Positions 8,605-15,248 of a stretch of 20,091 bases of DNA are shown piece by piece. The translations under genes and the position numbers were made by a program. Source of the stretch: an uncultured Lachnospiraceae bacterium. GTDB lineage: Bacteria > Bacillota > Clostridia > Lachnospirales > Lachnospiraceae. The stretch's first letter is position 1, and each line of letters opens with the position of its first letter. The stretch spans positions 1 through 20,091 of the forward strand of contig CABQGZ010000009.1 of the NCBI GenBank assembly GCA_902463835.1, read 5' to 3'. The notes under the pieces are model-generated. The model was not told the DNA's origin, ran no database searches, and was given only the letters and a program-made list of their open reading frames with translations.

Positions 8605-9882
8605 ATGTTTGATATTTTTTCATTGCCGGACTTTCAGATGCCGGAAGGATTTCTGTGGGGAGCCGGTTATTCGGGCCATCAGGTGGAGGGAAATAATATT
8701 CATTCCCAGGCCTGGAAAAATGAGAAGGACAGGAGTGATGTCACGGAATCCGGGCTCGCCTGCAACAGCTATGAAATGTGGGAAAAGGATGTGGAGATTG
8801 CCAAAGAATTAAAGCTTGGCGCTTTTCGTACATCAGTGGAATGGAGCCGTATCGAACCCTGCGAAGGGCATTTTGATCAGGCGGCAGCGGATCACTATGT
8901 GGCATTATTTGCAGCGTTGAAGGAGAGTGGTATCAAGGTTTTTGCCACAATGGTGCATTTTACGCATCCACAGTGGTTTGAAGAGAAGGAGCATTTCCTG
9001 AAGCTGGAGAACCGGAAGTACTTTGAACGATATCTGGAATTCATTGTGCCGCAGATTGCCCCCTATGTAGATTTCTGGAATGTAATGAACGAATTTAACC
9101 TTGGTAACTCGGAAAAGCAGATCACCTTTAAGCTGGCCTGTGTGCAGTATCATGCGCTGGGCTATCATGTGATCAAAAAATATTCCAAGGCTCCGGTCAG
9201 TTCCGCCCATGCCCTTGTACAGTATATGCCGAAGCGTCTTTTCAATCGATGGGATACCACGCTTGCAGCGTATCGGGATCTGCAGGATCATGAATTTTTC
9301 TTTCACGCCATGCGTACCGGCGAGATATTGTATCCCATGCGGGAGGGAATCTATGTGCCGGAGGTGAAGGATACGGTGGACTATTGGTCGATCAATTCCT
9401 ATGTGCGTGATCTGATCGATGGACGGAAAGCGCGGGCCGACGGAAGCAGATTCCCCTTCCAAAAAATGAAGATGATCTCCGAAGACTGTTATCTGGAAGA
9501 GTTCAACCCGGAATGCATGGTTCACAATCTGAGCCGTCTGACGGATAAACCAGTATACATTACGGAAAACGGGTGCTGCTGCGATGACGACCGCTTCCGG
9601 ATCGTATTTATCAGCGAGTATCTCTCCGCTATACGGGAAGCGATCAATCTCGGCGTGGATGTGCGGGGATATCTCTACTGGTCCATGCTGGACAACTATG
9701 AGTGGGGCAGCTATGCACCGCGATTCGGTCTCTATTCGGTAGATCGGAATACCTTTGAACGCACGGCAAAGCCGAGTGCGGAGCTTTATCGGAAGATCAT
9801 TGAGAACAATGGTGTCTCACAGGAAGTGATCCGCTGTTTTCTTAAGGAGAATCCGAGTCTGAGAGAGGAGTCGAATATATAA
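8605..9882 (+). CDS. GH1 beta-glycosidase, cytoplasmic
   Basis: ATG 8605 follows AAAGGAG (8591-8597) by seven bases. The 425-residue product is a little shorter than typical bacterial GH1 enzymes (about 440-480) but looks complete. GH1 landmarks are the N-terminal FLWGAGYSGHQVEGN, the acid/base Glu163 in WNVMNEFN (the family usually has TFNEP, so this is a divergent form), the nucleophile Glu321 in YITENG, and the C-terminal GYLYWSMLDNYEWG with the substrate-binding Trp. It should hydrolyse terminal beta-linked glucose, galactose or a related sugar with retention of configuration. No phospho-sugar specificity can be claimed from what I see. No signal peptide is present, so it is intracellular and probably acts after import. 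It lies between GH36 and the small peptide gene. Confidence 0.93.
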   Translation: MFDIFSLPDFQMPEGFLWGAGYSGHQVEGNNIHSQAWKNEKDRSDVTESGLACNSYEMWEKDVEIAKELKLGAFRTSVEWSRIEPCEGHFDQAAADHYVALFAALKESGIKVFATMVHFTHPQWFEEKEHFLKLENRKYFERYLEFIVPQIAPYVDFWNVMNEFNLGNSEKQITFKLACVQYHALGYHVIKKYSKAPVSSAHALVQYMPKRLFNRWDTTLAAYRDLQDHEFFFHAMRTGEILYPMREGIYVPEVKDTVDYWSINSYVRDLIDGRKARADGSRFPFQKMKMISEDCYLEEFNPECMVHNLSRLTDKPVYITENGCCCDDDRFRIVFISEYLSAIREAINLGVDVRGYLYWSMLDNYEWGSYAPRFGLYSVDRNTFERTAKPSAELYRKIIENNGVSQEVIRCFLKENPSLREESNI

Positions 9883-9940
9883 TTTTATATATAAGACACA
9901 TTGAAACAAAGTATGCACAAAGAAAAGGAGTGAAAAAGGA

Positions 9941-10093
9941 ATGAAGCGACAGGAAATGTATGAGGAGCCGTTGATGGAAGTTTTTGCGTTGGACGGAGAG
10001 GATGTTGTCAGGACATCGGATCCGCTTAATGTCACGAACAAAGGTGATAATAGTACGGATATTGACGGTAGTGGTACTGGTATTGAGTGGTAG
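9941..10093 (+). CDS. Small acidic peptide (50 residues) with an 'EDVVRTS' motif, function unknown
   Basis: ATG 9941 lies ten bases after AAAGGAG (9924-9930); a second purine-rich run, AAAAAGGA, abuts the start. The peptide begins MKRQEMYEEPLMEVFALDG, continues with EDVVRTSDPLNV, and ends in a Gly/Ser/Thr/Asp/Asn-rich tail closing in GIEW. Its TAG stop is followed at once by an in-frame TAA. From memory, a 'Y-x-x-P-x-(L/M)-E-V ... D-V-(I/V)-x-T-S' pattern occurs in short uncharacterised clostridial proteins; I cannot cite one. There is no signal peptide, Cys residue or double-Gly cleavage site, and no modification enzyme nearby. The conserved-looking front and low-complexity tail resemble a leader-plus-core precursor, but that is speculation. 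The gene is 54 bases before the InlB-repeat/cohesin-like gene and appears to be in the same transcript. Confidence 0.72.
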   Translation: MKRQEMYEEPLMEVFALDGEDVVRTSDPLNVTNKGDNSTDIDGSGTGIEW

Positions 10094-10147
10094 TAAGTAA
10101 AAGAGAAAGGTACTGTTGATCAGAAAGGGAACAGAGAGGAGAAAAAC

Positions 10148-11215
10148 ATGAGGAAGAACAAGTTGTTGCAAAAAGCTGCTGCAGGGCTGCTTACGTTGGC
10201 GTTGCTCCTGACAACAGCGTATGTGCCAGGGCGAAACAGCATCAGGGTTCAGGCTGCGGATAAGCCTTATACGGAAGCTGTGAACATCGGGAACTATAAG
10301 GGCGATATCGCTCCAAAGCCGGTGGATTCCGCTCATAAGGAATGGATCTTCGCAGGCTGGTATGAGGATGACGGGTGCGAAAAGGCAGTGACAGACAAAG
10401 AGTCGGCAACTGGAACAAAGTATGCAAAATTTGTACCGGCAGAGGTATTGAGCGTCATGTGCCAGGTGACGGAAGGCACGACAGAAGGAACGGAATCAAG
10501 CAAACTCAGAGTTGTTTCCACCGTTGATAATCACCGTTATCAGACCGTGGGATTTGAGATTAAGATCGGGAACAATCCTATCATTGATCACAAGAGCAAA
10601 GAGGTGTTCGAAAAGATTGAGGCCATAGAGGGACACGATGCGTTTCAGTATTCCCCCACAGATATCCATGAGGACGCCCAGTATTTTTCCACTGTGACGA
10701 TCAAAAACATCCCAAAGAGGGGCTTTGCCACAGGAATCCGTATCACACCTTACTGGGTGACGCTGGATGGAACGAAGGTGTACGGCGTTGCCAGATATGC
10801 CCGGGTGGAGGATTACTATAAGAAGATTGTGAATGTTCCGGTACGCTTGTATACGGATGAGCAGACAAATGCAGGCTATCTGGAGGTAGCGTACGATAAC
10901 GGCAATTATGAATATGTCGGAATGGATGTGGGAACTGTATTTGATCAGGTGACGGTAAATGCGGCGGACGGTAAGGTGCGCTGCGTGGGAGAACTGGCTA
11001 ATGTCGACAATAACAAAGCGGCAGATGGAATGTACGCCAATCTGAGATTCCAGTGGAAGGGCAGCGGGAAGCCCAGCGGAGCGGTAACATTTTCCGTAAC
11101 AAACGAAGTGTTCTGTGATAAGGACGAGAAGCTTAATTACAGAGATAAAGAGGCAAAGACCTTTGATGTGGCTGATGTGGTATATAAGTACATCACAGCG
11201 AGTCAATCAAAGTAA
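10148..11215 (+). CDS. Secreted protein with InlB-type repeat and cohesin-like C-terminal domain
   Basis: ATG 10148 follows GAGGAG (10136-10141) by six bases. The product has 355 residues. Residues 1-36 are a signal peptide (basic start, long Ala/Leu core, likely cut after VQA). Residues 65 to about 98 (EWIFAGWYEDDGCEKAVTDK and on to YAKFVPAE) match the Listeria-Bacteroides (InlB B-type) repeat. From about residue 100 to 225 a domain with KLRVVSTVDNHRYQTVGFEI resembles one common in secreted Lachnospiraceae proteins. From residue 228 (VNVPVRLYTDE, then GYLEVAYDNGNYEYVGMDVG and a strand-rich remainder) the pattern resembles cohesin or related carbohydrate-binding folds. No LPXTG motif, terminal helix or dockerin is visible, so surface retention is uncertain. 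It may be a scaffold or binding accessory for the extracellular stage; no catalytic motif is seen. The cohesin call is tentative. Confidence 0.8.
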   Translation: MRKNKLLQKAAAGLLTLALLLTTAYVPGRNSIRVQAADKPYTEAVNIGNYKGDIAPKPVDSAHKEWIFAGWYEDDGCEKAVTDKESATGTKYAKFVPAEVLSVMCQVTEGTTEGTESSKLRVVSTVDNHRYQTVGFEIKIGNNPIIDHKSKEVFEKIEAIEGHDAFQYSPTDIHEDAQYFSTVTIKNIPKRGFATGIRITPYWVTLDGTKVYGVARYARVEDYYKKIVNVPVRLYTDEQTNAGYLEVAYDNGNYEYVGMDVGTVFDQVTVNAADGKVRCVGELANVDNNKAADGMYANLRFQWKGSGKPSGAVTFSVTNEVFCDKDEKLNYRDKEAKTFDVADVVYKYITASQSK

Positions 11216-11285
11216 AAATGGAGTATTTGCTGCCTGTCGGTAAATGGATTTTGGCGTGAGAATGATAGGGTAAGGAGAACAAGAG

Positions 11286-13061
11286 ATGCAAAGGTACGTG
11301 TTACCAAAGCCATTATATAGGAAAGAAAAAGAAGGTGTATTTCATTTTCAGAATCCCAGGTTATTGTGTGCTTCCTGTGATGAGCGGGTGCGGAAAGCGC
11401 TGGAGGAATTGAGCCATGGGTACAGAGCCGAAGAAAGGGAATTTTGTGGAAAAGTGACGGTTTCCCATGGGCATTCATTTGGGGAGGATTACAGTCTAAG
11501 TGTCACGGAGAACGAGATTCAAATAGCAGCATCATCGGCGGCAGGCGCTTTTTACGGGATTCAGACATTAAAGCAGCTGCTGGCGCAGGGAAGTATGATC
11601 CCATGTATGGAGATCCATGATCGTCCGGAGTTCCCCTATCGGGGATTCTACCACGATGTGACCAGAGGGAGGATTCCAACCCTGGACACGCTGAAGCGGC
11701 TGGCGGATAAGGCAGCTTACTATAAGATCAACTCCCTCCAGCTGTATGTGGAGCACAGCTTTGCATTTGCGGAATATGCCAATATCAACGAAGGTCAGGA
11801 ACCGCTCACCGCGGAGGATATCCGGGAGCTTGACGCCTACTGCCGGGAACGATTTATCGATCTGGTGCCGTCGCTGTCCTGCTTCGGACATCTGTATGCG
11901 CTGCTGGAGAGCCGGGAATACGGACATCTGTGCGAGCTGGAGGGTTATGAGCCAACGCGCCATCTGTGGAAGGAGCGGATGCAGCACCATACCATTGACG
12001 TATCCGCGCCGGAGAGCTTCGCATTGATTCGATCTCTGATTGATTAGTACCTGCCGCTTTTTGACAGTCCGTATTTTAATATCTGCTGCGATGAGACCTT
12101 CGACCTTGGAAAAGGGAAAAATGCAGGGAAGGATGTGGGCAGACTTTATACGGGATTTGTATCACAGCTCATCGAATACGTGGAGGCGCAGGGAAAGACG
12201 GCTATGCTCTGGGGAGATATCGTGCTGAATCATATGGAGCTGCTTCCAGAGATATCAGAAAAGGCGGTTCTTCTGAACTGGGATTATTCCCCGGAGCCAG
12301 ATTTTTCCAAGGTAAAATGCTTTGAGGAGACGGAAAGGACGCAGATTGTCTGTCCCGGAACCTCCGGGTGGGGAAGACTGGCGGAGTATCTGCCCTGGGC
12401 TGCGGATAACATCCGCAGTATGGCACTGTATGGAAAGCTATGCCATGCCGGCGGCTTTCTGAACACCAACTGGGGGGATAACGGGCATCTGTGCGACCCG
12501 TTGAATGCGGCCTACGGCATGGTACTGGGTGCGGCGGAGGCATGGAATCCAGGCGGCGCCAGTGAGGACTATTTTGACCAGGCTGTTGGAATATTGAATT
12601 ATCATAATGACAATGGGAATGCGGTCAGAGCTTTGAAAATGATAAATCAGAGTGACGATATCGATGTATGCACCCAGGCATTGAACCTGTACGGCGAGAA
12701 AAGATATGAGGGATATTCTTTCCAGAAAGAAATGTATGGCTGGAAAGAGCTGCTGGACAGAGCGAAACAATGCGAGCAGGCGGGAAAACTGCTGAAACAG
12801 GAAGCGGCAAGAGGGAATATGGAGCCGAATACCGCCAAAGCGCTGATGCTGGCGGCGGAAGGGTATGCCCTGCTGCTGCGGGGACTTGCTTCTGTCTGCG
12901 GCAGCAGAGAGGCCTTTTGTGAAGCAGACTTTGAAAGATGGCTGACAGGGTTCCGGGAGAATTGGACAGCACAGAACCGGAAGGATGAGCTGCCGGTGGC
13001 GCTGGAAGTTCTAAGGGGCTTTCGGGACAGGGTAGTTACAGAGAGGGAGGCGAGATACTGA
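11286..13061 (+). pseudogene. GH20 beta-N-acetylhexosaminidase interrupted by an in-frame TAG
   Basis: ATG 11286 lies eight bases after AAGGAG (11272-11277). Read through one TAG (12045-12047, codon 254), the frame is open to TGA at 13059-13061 and gives 591 amino acids, normal for the family. Residues 1 to about 110 look like the GH20b N-terminal domain. The barrel starts near residue 118 with YRGFYHDVTRGRIPTLDTLK. The catalytic pair is Asp269-Glu270 in NICCDETFDLG (GAT 12090-12092, GAG 12093-12095), just downstream of the stop. Later barrel landmarks are AMLWGDIVLNH, CPGTSGWGR and GGFLNTNWGDNG. The intact enzyme would remove terminal beta-linked GlcNAc or GalNAc in the cytoplasm, since there is no signal peptide. 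The 253-residue upstream piece lacks the catalytic pair. Restarting at GTG 12135 would also miss it. Absence of frameshifts or other stops points to a recent nonsense change, a sequence error, or readthrough. The next gene starts immediately after the TGA. Confidence 0.88.
12045..12047 (+). other. In-frame amber codon inside the GH20 catalytic domain
   Basis: The codon order is CTG ATT GAT TAG TAC CTG CCG CTT, coding LID-stop-YLPLF. The frame continues cleanly to the catalytic Asp-Glu 15 codons later. CAG (Gln) or GAG (Glu) would each need only one base change to give TAG, and either suits this helix position. No frameshift, repeat or insertion accompanies it. It could be a true nonsense mutation, a sequencing or assembly error, or a read-through codon. 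Confidence 0.95.
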
Positions 13062-15248
13062 GTGGAGCATCTTACATGGGATGAGAATGGTTTCTATGTG
13101 GAAGGAGAGCGGAAGGCGCTTGTCTCCGGAGAATTTCATTATTACAGAGTTCCAGAAAGGGACTGGCGGGAGCGGCTGGCAAGATTTCAGGAGTCCGGCG
13201 GAAATATGGTTGCCACCTATATCCCCTGGTGTGTACATGAACCAAGGGAGGGCGAGTATTGCTTTGATGATGTACCGGGACGGAATCTGACGGCCTTTCT
13301 TAAGCTCTGCAAGGAGATGGGGATGCTTGTGATGGTTCGTCCAGGCCCCTACGTCTATTCGGAGATGACAAACAGTGGGCTGCCCCAATGGCTGCTGGAT
13401 GCGCATCCGGAGATTACGGCGTGTCGGGCGGACGGAACTCCTTTTGAGGATAAAGGCATTGTGTCTTATCTTCACCCCGCCTTTCTTGAGGCAGTTCGGC
13501 CTTATTATCGAAAGGTTTGTGAACAGATTCGGCCGTTTCTTGCCACCAACGGAGGACCGATTGCCATGGTGCAGGTGGAAAATGAGCTGTGTGGAATCCA
13601 TCTGTGGAACGGCTTTGCGGATTATAACCCCCAGGCCATGGGAATCGGAGCACCAGACGGGCTTTATACTTGTTTTTTGAAAAAGCGATATGGCAGTGTG
13701 GCAGCATTGAATGCTGCATACGGCAAAGCGTATGAAGATTTTGCAGAGGCAGACCCGCGGCTTATGCAGTACGCCGAAGAGAGAAGCACGAAAGAGGATG
13801 TACCGGAGGAGGAGCTGCTGAAAAAGCACCGGATGGAATTCGATTATTTCCAGTGCTATGAGGAGGGGGTGCTCACATATCTTAAGACACTTTCCGGGTG
13901 GCTTCGGGAGGACGGAATCGATGTTCCGCTGTGTACCAATGCAGGCGGAACGGATCTGGTGGCGCTTTTCAAGGATGCGGCGGATACCCTGCCGTCTCCG
14001 TTTTTCATCGGTGTTGACCATTACTACTGCCTGGGACAGAAGTGGGGACGAGGCAACGGGCCGACGCCGCAGCGTTACCTGAAGTGGGTGATGTCCATGG
14101 ATTTCCTGCAGGAGCTTGGGATGCCGCCTGCGGTGCTGGAATTGCAGGCGGGCAGTCCGGCCACATTTCCGCCAATTCTGAAGGAAGACCTGATGGCCGC
14201 TTATATGGCCAATGTGGCGGCGGGCATGAAGGGGATGAACTACTACGTCCTGACCGGCGGAATGAACTTCAAGGATACGGGAACGACCGGTGATCTCTAT
14301 GATTACCAGGCGCCTATATCCGCAGACAATCAGGTTCGTCCGACCTACCAGGCGGTGGAAGCGTGCACGGAATTTGTGCATGGGCATTCCTGGCTGCAGG
14401 GAACGTCACGCTATTATGATGTGCAGCTGGGGTTCTCCTGGTCCCAAAGACTTAGTCCTTTATTCGGAGCGCGGGACAAAGCGGCAGCGGACTACATTAC
14501 GGATGGGCTGCATTTTGCACTGACCGGGGCCGGCTTTCAGCCTCGCTACCGGGAATTGTGCGGAGCACTTGATATCAGCCGCCCCCTTGTGATCGCCTGT
14601 GGGGAGACCATGGAGGAAGCCGGACAGCGGTGCGTGGTGGAATTCTTAGAGAAAGGCGGAAATGTGGTGTTAGGCCCGCTGTTCCCCCACCTGGATGAGC
14701 GGGGAAATCCCTGTACGATCCTTAGGGATTATGCAGGAGCCGGGGAGGTTCAGCCGGTGAATGATACCAGTAAGGCCCTTCTTTTTGATGGCACAGTCAT
14801 CTATGGGCTCAGCCGGCAGTTTACCTGTGAAGGCTGGGAGGAAGGACTTTTGTACAGTGAGAGGAAAGGCATATCGATCGCTGGTATCCGGCAGGTTGGC
14901 GCTGGAAAGCTGCTCTTCCTGGGCACGGAATTCGACTATATGTATGACAGCCAGAACCTGCTTGTCACGTATCTGCTGAAGCAGCTGGGCTGTGTACCTG
15001 CGGTGCAGTGCAGCAATCCGAATCTGTGGACGACACTGTGGAGCGATGGAACACACGGCATGCTGTTTGCGGTGAACCTCTTAAGCGGAGCGCAGCAGGC
15101 GGATATCAGAGGAACGATAGGCGGAACATCCTTTGAGCTGGGCAGGGTCACGGTTCCGGCCATGTGCGTGCGGCCCGTTGAATTGACGGAACAGATGCGG
15201 GAGCGCCGGACTGAGACCGCCAGGGAGGCGGGAGGAAACATGGAATGA
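13062..15248 (+). CDS. GH35-type beta-galactosidase with C-terminal amidotransferase-like domain, cytoplasmic
   Basis: The start is GTG 13062, abutting the TGA of GH20, with GGAGG at 13046-13050. The 728-residue product opens with the GH35 pattern VSGEFHYYRVPERDWRERL, NMVATYIPWCVHEP and MVRPGPYVYSEMTNSGLPQW. The acid/base is Glu175 in MVQVENE and the likely nucleophile is Glu360 in VLELQAG. The barrel is followed from about residue 480 by a region (PLVIACGETMEEAGQRCVVE, then GGNVVLGPLF) resembling the class I amidotransferase-like domain better known from GH42 enzymes, then a small beta-rich end. It should release terminal beta-linked galactose with retention. Without a signal peptide it should act inside the cell, next to hexosaminidase and phosphorylase. 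The GH35 front with a GH42-like back half makes the exact family and linkage preference less certain. Its stop overlaps the next start by four bases. Confidence 0.88.
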   Translation: MEHLTWDENGFYVEGERKALVSGEFHYYRVPERDWRERLARFQESGGNMVATYIPWCVHEPREGEYCFDDVPGRNLTAFLKLCKEMGMLVMVRPGPYVYSEMTNSGLPQWLLDAHPEITACRADGTPFEDKGIVSYLHPAFLEAVRPYYRKVCEQIRPFLATNGGPIAMVQVENELCGIHLWNGFADYNPQAMGIGAPDGLYTCFLKKRYGSVAALNAAYGKAYEDFAEADPRLMQYAEERSTKEDVPEEELLKKHRMEFDYFQCYEEGVLTYLKTLSGWLREDGIDVPLCTNAGGTDLVALFKDAADTLPSPFFIGVDHYYCLGQKWGRGNGPTPQRYLKWVMSMDFLQELGMPPAVLELQAGSPATFPPILKEDLMAAYMANVAAGMKGMNYYVLTGGMNFKDTGTTGDLYDYQAPISADNQVRPTYQAVEACTEFVHGHSWLQGTSRYYDVQLGFSWSQRLSPLFGARDKAAADYITDGLHFALTGAGFQPRYRELCGALDISRPLVIACGETMEEAGQRCVVEFLEKGGNVVLGPLFPHLDERGNPCTILRDYAGAGEVQPVNDTSKALLFDGTVIYGLSRQFTCEGWEEGLLYSERKGISIAGIRQVGAGKLLFLGTEFDYMYDSQNLLVTYLLKQLGCVPAVQCSNPNLWTTLWSDGTHGMLFAVNLLSGAQQADIRGTIGGTSFELGRVTVPAMCVRPVELTEQMRERRTETAREAGGNME
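15231..15248 (+). promoter_or_regulatory. Ribosome binding site and ATGA start/stop overlap
   Basis: GGAGG (15231-15235) precedes ATG 15245 by nine bases, while ATGA at 15245-15248 combines the start of the phosphorylase gene with the TGA stop of the beta-galactosidase gene. This arrangement fixes the start and suggests translational coupling, with similar amounts of the two enzymes made. Confidence 0.8.

Noticed and set aside
9878..9883. Perfect TATAAT at the end of the GH1 gene, as a possible promoter for the small peptide
   Set aside because: No TTGACA-like element lies 16-18 bases upstream and the region is AT-rich, so I do not call a promoter.
11216..11285. Possible promoter before GH20
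   Set aside because: TTGCTG is present but no reasonable -10 element follows at the right distance. Operon read-through explains expression without it.
12135..13061. Separate protein starting at GTG 12135
   Set aside because: No convincing ribosome binding site precedes it, and it is in the same frame as the upstream GH20 half. It is the rest of an interrupted gene, and a start here would drop the catalytic pair.
13011..14387. Long minus-strand reading frame of 458 codons opposite the beta-galactosidase gene
   Set aside because: The opposite strand has clear GH35 motifs and a good context. The minus-strand product has no recognisable domain or start signal, so it is a shadow.
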